64,000 bases of DNA. Origin: Paenibacillus sp. FSL K6-0276. Lineage in GTDB: Bacteria; Bacillota; Bacilli; Paenibacillales; Paenibacillaceae. The position numbers and the translations under genes are program-made. The notes below the pieces were generated by a model. It saw only the letters and a list, made by a program, of their open reading frames with translations. It did no database searches and was not told the DNA's origin. How positions within the stretch are numbered: the stretch's first letter is position 1; each line of letters opens with the position of its first letter. The DNA lies in assembly GCF_037977235.1 (NCBI RefSeq), contig NZ_CP150276.1:4960001-5024000 (forward strand). Direction: 5' to 3'. Below are positions 1 to 8,352 of this stretch, piece by piece.

Positions 1-2686
1 TCATCAGACGTACGCCATCTGGACAGAAGAGTTTATCTTGGATTACTTCATAGTGCGCTTCGGCTTGTTCTGGTGTCAGCAGTTCACTGATCATACTGCG
101 AGTCATTGGCAGCAGACGGTACTGAATCCCTGTTTCCATATCGCTTGGATGCACCAAAAGCTTCACCTGCTCTGGGTCCTCCATATACAAGAAGCCAGGA
201 ATTACCTCAGATTGGAGCATATGTGTGTTGAAGTCCTCACGGATTCCCTCCACCATCGCTTTCAGCTCCTCCGAACCTGCTGGATCAACTGAACGAATTA
301 CTTCCGAGAACTGATTAAGAGTCTGATAGGTAAGCGCCACTGTCCAGCTACTAACCATATACTGCTTCAGCTGAGGATTCGCAGGCTGGAGCGTATCATC
401 CCAGTCTCCATCACCGTAAGAAGACAAATGCGTATCATGCAGGAAGTGATTCTTAATATAAGCAATTTCCTTCCGTGCATGATCCAGCAGCGTTGCTTTT
501 TCCTCTGTAAAGTCAAAGCTATGCTTACGAGTATACGGCACCTTTTCTTGCAATATACTGTAGTCTTGAGTTACCGCTAAATAGTCTCCAAGCACTTTGA
601 GTGGCCATACAATAATATCTCCGTGGCTCTCCTCTTGCTGAATCTTCGTATATTTATCAAACATGAACCACTGTGGCCAGTTACCGTCGTCTTCATATTG
701 ATGAGCATATAACGTCCGCAATATTTCGCGAACCTGTTCGTATTTTTGCGTAGCCATAAAATATTCCACTGGTCCCTGACACACATCACGGGTTCCCCAA
801 GCAGCGCCGCCATATTGTTCCAATCCGTGAGGGACAGAATAATGGACGAGCATATTATGTGTATACCACCAAGCTAAAGCATTTACCTTAAATAACTCAC
901 CTTCTGACCCATCGCCAAGCGTCAAGCGGAAGCCATTCATAACCCCGCTATAGAACTCGCGGTATGCAGAAATTTCCTCTTCAGCTGTACGGCTGCTCGA
1001 TTGAATCTCCTTACCATCCAGAAGACCTTGAATGTTCAATGTCCACTCACTGCTCTCCGACAGTTCCAGAACAGCTAGCGGTGCATTAGAAGGCTCAGCA
1101 TGAGAGACAAGTCTACCTTCATTTTGAAGCGTAAAATCCGCACCCTGTACTTGGAATTTATACTGCAGATCAGAATATTCTCCTGCACTTAGTGCGCTTC
1201 TGTCAGCCGAGAAGGTTACGGTTCCCTCTTCTTGCTTGAATTGATACGGAAGCTCGTATTCATTAACGTTCATAGTGATTTGATTAGTGACCAAATAGCG
1301 ATAAGCTTTTCCGCTTTCCGTACGCACATTCAAGAATATCTCCGGAGAATCTGCAGTAGTGTAGTTCGTAATAATGAAGCATTCGCCATCTGTTCTGTAA
1401 TACCAACGCGCATAGTTGAAACCAACTTCGAACAGCGAAGGCATGGTCAAGAGGCGATATTCGCCATTCCACTGCACATAGATTCTTTGTCCCGAAGCTT
1501 TTGGAATGTTAAGGGCATTTCTAGGATTGGACATTAGCTTGTTGAAATTGGTGTTCCCAATGACTACTTGGGAGTTAAAGATTCCGTACATATAAGAAGT
1601 TGTCGTGATGACTTTATCATTAAGTCGAGCGTTATCCCCACTCATTAGAATATGACCGTGCGGCCGCTCTACTCGTAATTCCTTCTCTTTCAGTACAACA
1701 TGCTCATAATTTTCCGTGAAGAAAGACAGTAGTAGGTCTCCCTCTTTCTCCTCTTGATAGCGAACTGGATACAAGACTTCGATCTCTTTTTCTGACAGAG
1801 AATCTGCTACCAGCGGCGCTCCCAGTTCCTTCGAGAGGAAAGAACGCTCAAATGCCGTTTCAGCTTCTAAAGGCAAATCTTTTACCGTATCCCAAGCCGC
1901 AGCAATATCCTTCGTAAATTCTAACGAGGTAATCGCTTCTGGATGATCTTGCTTGAACAATCCATAAAATACAAATTGGGCTTCACCGCTCAGCTTCACC
2001 CGCTCTGATTGCAGCGCAGTATAAGCAAATTCATATTGATAGATTTCATTACTTAATTGCTCACGACTCAGACTTTCCGGTTGATTGGTCTCTTTATAGG
2101 ACAATCCAAAGAATTGAAAACCATCTGTCGAGAAGCTTGCTACCTTAGTGATTGAGCCCTGTTGCAGATATGGGAATTTACCACCTTGTGGCTGATTCTG
2201 TCTGGAGCAAACAACGTACCCCTTGGCTTGATCCTCGAATACCGCATGATCAATATACTGTGACAGGTAGGCTTCATTACTGCGAACTGCGCCGATATCG
2301 GCAATACCCACATCTTGTCCGTACACGAGATCCACATCTGCATCTTGCCCTGAAAGCTTCACGTCCCAGAACCAAGCGTCTTGAGCCGTCGGAGTAAAAA
2401 TAACCTGATACTCGATATTTTCCGCAGTACCTTCCCAAACCAAGCGGTTCCCAGCCTTACGTACAGTGCTTGAAGAATGAATGCCAAGCAAAGGAACAGC
2501 TTGAATGCTTCCATTACTATGAATACGTAAATATAGATTGGATAAGGAGCCATCCACAATACTTGGCAGCAATTGATTGATCATCGTCCGTTCATGAAGA
2601 ACTTGGAACAAGTCCCCACTGTTTGTAAAAATGAATGATAAGTCCCCGGCGTTTAAATGGATGTTAGAATTCATATTAGTAGTCAT
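1..2686 (-). CDS. GH94 phosphorylase, probable 1,2-beta-oligoglucan (sophoro-oligosaccharide) phosphorylase, C-terminus beyond window
   Basis: The reading frame is open from the ATG at 2686 to the window edge, giving 895 residues; the 3' end lies outside. The start follows GAGGAG about ten bases upstream. The protein has an N-terminal beta-sandwich and then an (alpha/alpha)6 region with GGAAWGTRDVCQGPVEYFMA and SYGDGDWDDTLQP, typical of GH94. The Asp in the DGDWDD stretch is the expected general acid. GH94 enzymes use phosphate to split beta-glucosidic bonds and release alpha-glucose 1-phosphate in the cytoplasm. The N-terminal half (for example DLVYGQDVGIAD and RSNEAYLSQYIDH) resembles the characterised Listeria innocua enzyme Lin1839 rather than classical cellobiose phosphorylase, as I remember that sequence. 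It lies 47 bases after a GH3 gene, and Listeria has the same pairing (Lin1839/Lin1840). The substrate assignment is inference; family membership is firm. Confidence 0.85.
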   Translation of the reverse strand, partial: MTTNMNSNIHLNAGDLSFIFTNSGDLFQVLHERTMINQLLPSIVDGSLSNLYLRIHSNGSIQAVPLLGIHSSSTVRKAGNRLVWEGTAENIEYQVIFTPTAQDAWFWDVKLSGQDADVDLVYGQDVGIADIGAVRSNEAYLSQYIDHAVFEDQAKGYVVCSRQNQPQGGKFPYLQQGSITKVASFSTDGFQFFGLSYKETNQPESLSREQLSNEIYQYEFAYTALQSERVKLSGEAQFVFYGLFKQDHPEAITSLEFTKDIAAAWDTVKDLPLEAETAFERSFLSKELGAPLVADSLSEKEIEVLYPVRYQEEKEGDLLLSFFTENYEHVVLKEKELRVERPHGHILMSGDNARLNDKVITTTSYMYGIFNSQVVIGNTNFNKLMSNPRNALNIPKASGQRIYVQWNGEYRLLTMPSLFEVGFNYARWYYRTDGECFIITNYTTADSPEIFLNVRTESGKAYRYLVTNQITMNVNEYELPYQFKQEEGTVTFSADRSALSAGEYSDLQYKFQVQGADFTLQNEGRLVSHAEPSNAPLAVLELSESSEWTLNIQGLLDGKEIQSSSRTAEEEISAYREFYSGVMNGFRLTLGDGSEGELFKVNALAWWYTHNMLVHYSVPHGLEQYGGAAWGTRDVCQGPVEYFMATQKYEQVREILRTLYAHQYEDDGNWPQWFMFDKYTKIQQEESHGDIIVWPLKVLGDYLAVTQDYSILQEKVPYTRKHSFDFTEEKATLLDHARKEIAYIKNHFLHDTHLSSYGDGDWDDTLQPANPQLKQYMVSSWTVALTYQTLNQFSEVIRSVDPAGSEELKAMVEGIREDFNTHMLQSEVIPGFLYMEDPEQVKLLVHPSDMETGIQYRLLPMTRSMISELLTPEQAEAHYEVIQDKLFCPDGVRLM

Positions 2687-2733
2687 ATTCGTGCACTCCT
2701 CTATTACGACAGCCAGTGTCGTATATATTCTAC

Positions 2734-4899
2734 TTAAGCTAATGTTAAGCGAAAATCTCGTTCTTTAACCTCTTGGCTATTAGGACCTACGAACAATTTG
2801 AATTGTCCCGAATCACTGCTAAAGCTTAAATCGCTATGATAGTAACAAAGCTGTTCTTCCGTAAGTGTAAAGCTCACTTCCCGGCTTTCTCCCGGGGAGA
2901 GACTGATCTTAGCGAAGTCTTTCAGCTCCTTCATCGGTCTGACGACTTCTCCTGAAATGTCTCGGATGTAGAGCTGCACTACCTCTTCTCCTTGCACATT
3001 GCCAGTATTGGTCACCGTAACAGTTACCTTAATGGGCTGATCCTTCGTCATTATTTCTCCGGAAAGGATCGGTTCACTGTAGCTAAATGTCGTATAACTT
3101 AGACCGAAACCAAATGGCAGAAACGGCTCATTAGGAATGTCCAGATATTGTGAGACATAACGTTTGTCCGCACCCGGTGCAAGAGGACGTCCAGTATTGA
3201 AATGATTGTAATAGACTGGAATTTGTCCAACAGATACAGGGAAAGACATAGTCAATCTTCCTGAAGGATTCTCGTCCCCATAAAGAAGACTAGTAATCGC
3301 CACACCGCCCTCGCTTCCTGGGAACCAAGCTTCCAGAATGGCATCCGCGTTCTCGATCACACCACTTAGATCCAGTGGTCGTCCGTTAAACAACACCACC
3401 ACAATAGGCTTATCCAGCGTCTTCATACGTTGCAAAAGCTCACGCTGCGCTTCCGGCAAGCGGATATCTGAACGACTTCCCGCTTCTCCACTCATCTCCG
3501 AATGTTCACCGAGCGCCAGCACAATCACATCAGCTTCCAGTGCTGCCGCTTTCGCCTCCAGCCACTGCTCTTCTGTAAAGCTATCTATTCCGGAGCCTTC
3601 TGCAACGGTAATCTTACCCGCACCAGCACGAGTTTTCATTACTGTGGCAAGTCGGCTGGCCTCTTCTGTTGAACCCAACCAGGACCACGGTCCAAGAATA
3701 TCTCCGCTTTTAGCAAACGGTCCTATTAGCGCAACCCGCTGATCTGCAGCAAGCGGCAGAACCAGATCATTCTTGAGTAGTACGCAAGATTTAATCGCTA
3801 GTTCTCGCGCTGCTGTCCGGTGATCTTCACAGAAGATTACCTCACGCTCTTTCTCCACATCTGCCCCACGTAACGGATTCTCAAACAAGCCCAATCTTTG
3901 CTTCAATTTCAAAATACGAAGTACGGCTTCGTCAATGATGCTTTCGTCCACCTGTCCATCAGCTACAAGAGTTGGCAATTGGTGCACATAACATTCCGTC
4001 ATCATCTCGATATCCACGCTAGCTTTGATGGCTTTTAGTGCTGCCTCAGCCTCATCTTCAGCGACACCATGCGGGATCAGTTCCTTCACCGCGCCCCAAT
4101 CCGAGATCAAGACACCGTCAAAGCCCCATTCCTCACGCAGTAGCTGACGAAGTAGCTTAACGTTTCCGCTTATCGGAATCCCGTCAATCGTATTGAACGA
4201 AGTCATAACCATTTCTGCGCCCTCATCCAGCGCTGCACGGTAGGCTGGCAGATAATATTCCCGTAGCTGACGTTCTGATAAATCCACCGTATTATAATCC
4301 CGTCCGCCTTCGGATAGACCATAGGCGGCAAAGTGCTTAACGCAAGCTGCCAGACGGTTAACGTCACCCGTCAAATCACTACCCTGAAATCCGCGTACAA
4401 ACGCACGGGCAAACCTACCATTCAAATAAGGATCTTCACCGGTAGATTCCATCACTCTTCCCCAGCGCGGATCCCGTACAAGATCCGCCATTGGTGCGAA
4501 AGTGACGTGCACACCGGAGACTGCCGCTTCTTTAGCCGCAATCTCGGCACTCAGCTCCGCTCGCTCCATATCCCACGAACAACCAATTGCCAGTGGCACC
4601 GGAAAAATCGTCTTAAAGCCATGCACGATATCCGCCATCATCAATAGTGGTATACCCAATCTATTTTTACGTAAATGAGCTTCCTGAACCGCAATGACTT
4701 GCGCTGCGCCCGAAAGTCCAAGTACAGAACCACTGCTCTCGACCATGTGATCCGTAATCCCCATGGATGCCATAGGGCCAGTGATTTGCCCTCCCTCTTC
4801 CGCTCCTTCATAGAAATTAGCGGCAAGCTGCTGCAATTGAGCAATCTTCTCTTCAAGCGTCATCTGGTTCAACAGCGACATCAGTTGCTGGTCTTTCAT
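2734..4899 (-). CDS. GH3 beta-glucosidase (BglX-like, possibly sophorose-active)
   Basis: A 721-residue glycoside hydrolase family 3 protein with the full family layout. The N-terminal TIM-like barrel contains KHFAAYG near 188-194 and the nucleophile Asp267 in GVLISDWGAV. An alpha/beta sandwich follows, with LALGEHSEMSGEAGSRSDI near 470-490, and a C-terminal fibronectin-III-like domain starts with TVTVTNTGNVQGEEVVQLYI. There is no signal peptide, so it acts in the cytoplasm. It removes glucose from the non-reducing end of beta-glucosides. The length and nucleophile position are close to Listeria Lin1840 (sophorose-specific), which is also next to a GH94 gene; that specificity is inferred. The start ATG at 4899 has a clear GGAGG upstream. 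It lies third in the lacI-esterase-GH3-GH94 operon. Confidence 0.93.
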   Translation of the reverse strand: MKDQQLMSLLNQMTLEEKIAQLQQLAANFYEGAEEGGQITGPMASMGITDHMVESSGSVLGLSGAAQVIAVQEAHLRKNRLGIPLLMMADIVHGFKTIFPVPLAIGCSWDMERAELSAEIAAKEAAVSGVHVTFAPMADLVRDPRWGRVMESTGEDPYLNGRFARAFVRGFQGSDLTGDVNRLAACVKHFAAYGLSEGGRDYNTVDLSERQLREYYLPAYRAALDEGAEMVMTSFNTIDGIPISGNVKLLRQLLREEWGFDGVLISDWGAVKELIPHGVAEDEAEAALKAIKASVDIEMMTECYVHQLPTLVADGQVDESIIDEAVLRILKLKQRLGLFENPLRGADVEKEREVIFCEDHRTAARELAIKSCVLLKNDLVLPLAADQRVALIGPFAKSGDILGPWSWLGSTEEASRLATVMKTRAGAGKITVAEGSGIDSFTEEQWLEAKAAALEADVIVLALGEHSEMSGEAGSRSDIRLPEAQRELLQRMKTLDKPIVVVLFNGRPLDLSGVIENADAILEAWFPGSEGGVAITSLLYGDENPSGRLTMSFPVSVGQIPVYYNHFNTGRPLAPGADKRYVSQYLDIPNEPFLPFGFGLSYTTFSYSEPILSGEIMTKDQPIKVTVTVTNTGNVQGEEVVQLYIRDISGEVVRPMKELKDFAKISLSPGESREVSFTLTEEQLCYYHSDLSFSSDSGQFKLFVGPNSQEVKERDFRLTLA

Positions 4900-4993
4900 C
4901 TCAAATCCTCCATAATCCCATTCTGCAATTGCTCATGAATGCATACCAACATACATAGGGCTAAATGCTATCTGTTTAAATTGTTCAGTTCTT

Positions 4994-5743
4994 TTAGTTG
5001 TACAAGAAATCAAAAGTTGTCTTCAGATGCTCTTCCCAGAATCTCCATTCATGAGTTCCAGGGGTCTCAACATACTGATATTTATAAGGACTTGCCTGCA
5101 TGTAAGAAGCAAATTCCCGATTCATCTCCACGAATGGATCTTCCGAACCACAGCAGGTCAGAATCGAAGGCAACTTACGTTTATCGTCGACCGATTTAGT
5201 AGCTAAAGCATACAGATCTTGATCAGGCTTGACTTGTAAGCGTTTTCCGAAAGTGCCCATCATCTCCCTCGCCATATCCGAGGACATCTGCGGGTCGTTC
5301 AATCTTTTCTGAATATCTGTGACTCCCGATAAGGAAACCACTTTGCTGTAACGCTCGGGATAAGTAAGCGCGCATTTTAGAGCCCCATATCCGCCCATCG
5401 ATAGACCGGCAACATACGTCTTCTGCGGATCATCATCCAATCTCATCATTCGGCCACAAAGCTCAGGAAGCTCTTGAGTAACATAGTGGAAGTAACCCAG
5501 TCCGTACTCCATATCTGTATAATAGCTTCTGCCTACCTGAGGCATTATGACTGTGCAGCCATACTTGTTAGCATACTGCTCAATGGTTGTCAGCCTGTAC
5601 CATGTGCTAGCATTATCTCCAGCACCATGTAATAGATAGAGCGTTCCTCCGGTGGTGTTGCCCGAATCGACGGGGGAGATGATACTGATGGACGTTGTCA
5701 TTCTTAAGGTAGGAGAACCAGTCTCAACGGTTAGAAGTGCCAT
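4994..5743 (-). CDS. Esterase D / tributyrin-esterase-like serine hydrolase
   Basis: A 249-residue alpha/beta-hydrolase of the putative esterase (esterase D, EstA) family. The nucleophile elbow is GLSMGGYGA near residue 118-126, the oxyanion-side motif LLHGAGDNASTW is near 37, and the catalytic His is in GTHEWRFWEEHL near the end. There is no signal peptide. Relatives hydrolyse short acyl esters, S-formylglutathione or acetylated sugars. Its place between lacI and a beta-glucosidase suggests that it removes acyl groups (for example acetyl or succinyl) from imported oligosaccharides; this is inference. The start ATG at 5743 has AAGGAGATG just upstream, and the gene follows lacI by 25 bases, so the two are very likely co-transcribed. 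Confidence 0.9.
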   Translation of the reverse strand: MALLTVETGSPTLRMTTSISIISPVDSGNTTGGTLYLLHGAGDNASTWYRLTTIEQYANKYGCTVIMPQVGRSYYTDMEYGLGYFHYVTQELPELCGRMMRLDDDPQKTYVAGLSMGGYGALKCALTYPERYSKVVSLSGVTDIQKRLNDPQMSSDMAREMMGTFGKRLQVKPDQDLYALATKSVDDKRKLPSILTCCGSEDPFVEMNREFASYMQASPYKYQYVETPGTHEWRFWEEHLKTTFDFLYN

Positions 5744-5768
5744 ATGTCATCTCCTTACGGAACCTTTT

Positions 5769-6782
5769 TTATTTATTAATCTTCTTACAAGATCCCCGCT
5801 TAACCAAAACAGACTCGAATACCACATGTTTGTTCTCCGATTGTCCCGAAATCAGGTCAAACAGAATTTCAACACTGGCTTTCGCCATATCCACCCCAGG
5901 TTGGCTAATCGTATCCAGCGATGGGTGATAATATTCTGCCATCTCTATACCGTCAAATCCGATGATCGAAATATCATTTGGAATCGATAGACCCAAAGAC
6001 AATAAAGCTTTGGCAGCTCCGATAGCAATTGTATCTGATGCGGCGAATACAGCGGTGATGTCTTTTTTCTTATTGAGCAGTCTTTTCGTAGCCGTAAAGC
6101 CGGAACTTGGACTATATTCACAATCCTCTACCATGGACGCATCATACTCGATCCCGTGTTCCTCAAGCGCCTTGATATAGCCCATAAGACGTCGGTTTCC
6201 GGTCGTATGCTGAACCAAAGGAAATCTGGCCAAAAAGCAAATATTTCGGTGTCCGAGTGAGATCAGATAGCTCACAGCTTTATAAGACTCTTGCATATCA
6301 TCAATGATCACACTGGAGAATACGGCAGGATCAACATCCTTTGTAGTCGTGATGGTAGTCAGAACGAATGGGATCGGCAATTGTTTGAACTTCTCTTCGG
6401 AATGGTCATATGTTCCACCCATAAAGATTACGCCGTATAAATTCTTTTCTTTCACTAGCTGCAGAGCAGCATTGATCTCATCCACTCCATCTTCTACATG
6501 CTGGATCAAAAGTGGGCAGCCACGTAAATTCACTTGACGCTCTACTTCTTTGATCATGTCTGCAAAAAATGGGTTTGCAATTCCCTTAACCATAAGCGCT
6601 ATCGTATTAGAACGCGTTTTCTTCAGATTGCTCGCATTTCCATTCGGAATATAATTATGCTCTCTAACAACAGCCATTACTTTAGCTCTAGTTGCATCAC
6701 TTACGACACCTGAGTTATTAATTACCCTGGAGACTGTGGCGATACCAACTCCTGATAGCCTTGCAATATCCTTTATATTCAT
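5769..6782 (-). CDS. LacI-family transcriptional regulator
   Basis: A 337-residue LacI/GalR repressor. The N-terminal helix-turn-helix and hinge read MNIKDIARLSGVGIATVSRV, and a periplasmic-binding-protein-like effector domain follows (SVIIDDMQESYKAV, IGFDGIEMAEY). It is the first gene of the minus-strand operon with the esterase, GH3 and GH94 genes, so it is the probable local regulator of that set. A perfect 18-bp palindrome of the LacI-family type lies 78 bp upstream of its start, in the region shared with the divergent serine hydrolase; autoregulation and control of both directions are likely. The effector is unknown; a beta-gluco-oligosaccharide such as sophorose is plausible. Confidence 0.93.
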   Translation of the reverse strand: MNIKDIARLSGVGIATVSRVINNSGVVSDATRAKVMAVVREHNYIPNGNASNLKKTRSNTIALMVKGIANPFFADMIKEVERQVNLRGCPLLIQHVEDGVDEINAALQLVKEKNLYGVIFMGGTYDHSEEKFKQLPIPFVLTTITTTKDVDPAVFSSVIIDDMQESYKAVSYLISLGHRNICFLARFPLVQHTTGNRRLMGYIKALEEHGIEYDASMVEDCEYSPSSGFTATKRLLNKKKDITAVFAASDTIAIGAAKALLSLGLSIPNDISIIGFDGIEMAEYYHPSLDTISQPGVDMAKASVEILFDLISGQSENKHVVFESVLVKRGSCKKINK

Positions 6783-6859
6783 AATTCCCCCTGTTTCACC
6801 CCTATAATGAGTTCCCCTTTGAGCTGATAAAAATCAGTTCAGTGGAAACGCATGAAATG

Positions 6860-6877
6860 ATGGGAAACGTTTCCCAT
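6860..6877. promoter_or_regulatory. Palindromic LacI-family operator (perfect 18-bp dyad)
   Basis: ATGGGAAACGTTTCCCAT is its own reverse complement. The core GGAAACGTTTCC has the central CG typical of LacI/CcpA-family sites. It lies between lacI and the divergent serine hydrolase gene. A related half-site (GTGGAAACGCATG) lies just left of it at about 6842. The site is seen directly; which repressor binds it is inferred. Confidence 0.75.
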
Positions 6878-7098
6878 GACATCATTTTGAATGTTTTCGT
6901 ATTTAAATCGCTTAATACGTTCATTATGGACAGATATTTTTTAGAAGTCAACCTATGTTTCTTGACTAAAAATGATTCGCGTCTTGAATTCACTTTAAAT
7001 TTTAAGGAGATTGATCTTGAGTAGTAGTTTTCCTGCCTTTATTGACTTTAAAAAAAGAATAGAATACCATCAATTTAACTATTTTATTTCTCATGATA

Positions 7099-7110
7099 GG
7101 AAACGTTTCC
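7099..7110. promoter_or_regulatory. Second LacI-family operator core
   Basis: GGAAACGTTTCC repeats the 12-bp core of the palindrome at 6860-6877, about 236 bp to its right and 78 bp upstream of the preferred start of the serine hydrolase gene. Two sites this far apart could be bridged by one tetrameric repressor. Its presence here favours the downstream start (7188) for the hydrolase, because an upstream start would put the operator inside the coding region. Confidence 0.65.
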
Positions 7111-7187
7111 ACAATATTTTCAATCAATTCGATCAACGAATTTCCGTATCCCAGCTTGGACTATTTAAAGAAAGAGGGTTAAATTCC

Positions 7188-8096
7188 ATGATAAACATGG
7201 CTCGCTTCGAAGCTCAGATCCGCGAACGTGGATTGAACGTGTTCAATGTCCGTGTGCTTCAAAACGGAACTCTTGTAGGGAAAGTGGATCTCGCAGAGGA
7301 TATCCGGCGCTTGCAGCATTCTGTTAGCAAATCTTTTACATGCATGGCGGTGGGCCTGGCCATCGAAGAAGGAAAGCTAACACTAGATACAACACTAAAA
7401 GATGTGTTTCCGGATTACGCATTTACTCATAAAGAGGCCCTTCCCTCCATGCAACCTGGGGAATTGACCTTGTTTGATTTACTGCGTATGAGTACAGGGC
7501 ATGATTCCCCTCCATTTTGGGCTGAAGAGAGATTAGCCTTAAAGGATATAGACTGGATACAACATTATTTGTCTCTGTCTTTAGACAGACCTCCTGGGGA
7601 ACAGTTTACCTACAGCAGTGGGGATACCATTATGATCTCTGCAATGGTTCAGGCCCGTATCGGACAAACCGTAAAAGATTACCTCATTCCCCGTCTCTTT
7701 GCCCCACTAGGCATAGAAAATGTCGATTGGGCAACGACCCCACAAGGGATCACCCTCGGTTGTGCCGGACTTCAGATCAACACGGAAGAACTAAGTCGAT
7801 TTGGACAGCTTCTTTTGCAAAAAGGAATGTGGCAGGGGCAGCAGCTTATTCCTGCAGCTTGGATCGATTTTATCACGCAAAAGCAGATCGAAAACGATGG
7901 GAGCGGCGATTGGGGGCAAGGTTACGGCTGTCAATTCTGGCTGTGCTCTCACGATGCTTATCGTGCCGACGGCGCTCACGGTCAATTCTGCCTTGTTGCC
8001 CCGGATGCTCAAGTGGTGATTGCCATTAACAGTTTGGAAGATAATATGCAAGCTATTCTAGACACCGTCTGGGAGGAAATCTGGCCGCTTTTATAA
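7188..8096 (+). CDS. Beta-lactamase-family serine hydrolase (class C-like fold)
   Basis: A 302-residue protein with the SxxK nucleophile motif SVSK near residue 45, in RLQHSVSKSFTCMAVG, and YSSGD near 142, the counterpart of the YxN motif. It belongs to the large PF00144 group of penicillin-binding-protein-like hydrolases and esterases; most members are not resistance enzymes. There is no signal peptide. I prefer the ATG at 7188, after AGAGGG. An in-frame TTG at 7017 with AAGGAG upstream would add 57 residues, but that region has no family similarity and contains an operator palindrome. The gene is divergent from lacI and may be under the same control. The substrate is unknown. A paralogue lies at 52202-53149. 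Confidence 0.82.
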   Translation: MINMARFEAQIRERGLNVFNVRVLQNGTLVGKVDLAEDIRRLQHSVSKSFTCMAVGLAIEEGKLTLDTTLKDVFPDYAFTHKEALPSMQPGELTLFDLLRMSTGHDSPPFWAEERLALKDIDWIQHYLSLSLDRPPGEQFTYSSGDTIMISAMVQARIGQTVKDYLIPRLFAPLGIENVDWATTPQGITLGCAGLQINTEELSRFGQLLLQKGMWQGQQLIPAAWIDFITQKQIENDGSGDWGQGYGCQFWLCSHDAYRADGAHGQFCLVAPDAQVVIAINSLEDNMQAILDTVWEEIWPLL

Positions 8097-8112
8097 AGGT
8101 GGGCACGTACGC

Positions 8113-8167
8113 AAAAAGAGGCTGTTTCAAAAGTAGTGAATGCTACTTATGTGACAGCTTCTTTTTT
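8113..8167 (+). terminator. Intrinsic terminator after the serine hydrolase gene
   Basis: An imperfect stem pairs AAGAGGCTGT with ACAGCTTCTT, with AGTAG/CTACT pairing near the loop, and ends in a run of six T on the plus strand. Confidence 0.75.
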
Positions 8168-8174
8168 CAGAGTA

Positions 8175-8352
8175 ATTAGGGAAAAACTCCCTGTATTTAA
8201 CCGATAATAGCTTAAAATGAATGAAAAGAGGGAAATCCTCCCTAAAAAATGGGGTAATATCTATATTCGCCAACGAATTAGTATAATTACAGGGAGAAAT
8301 TCCCGAATTATTAGTCTATTGAGCAGAAAGGTCTGAATTATAGGGATATTTT
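8175..8352. repeat. Dispersed four-palindrome element, copy A (left part, interrupted by an IS)
   Basis: Four 21-bp palindromes have centres at 8185, 8236, 8298 and 8349, giving spacings of 51, 62 and 51 bp. Cores are AGGGAAAAACTCCCT, AGGGAAATCCTCCCT, AGGGAGAAATTCCC and the left arm AGGGATATTTT of the fourth, whose right arm lies at 9895 beyond the IS4-family element. With the insertion removed, the fourth reads AGGGATATTTTCCCT and the element spans 185 bp. Copies B (36412-36595) and C (60898-61082) have the same layout. No coding potential is seen. Confidence 0.85.

Noticed and set aside
8175..8352. CRISPR array at the palindromic repeat clusters
   Set aside because: Units change orientation, arms vary in sequence, spacing alternates 51/62/51, and there are only four units and no cas genes nearby.
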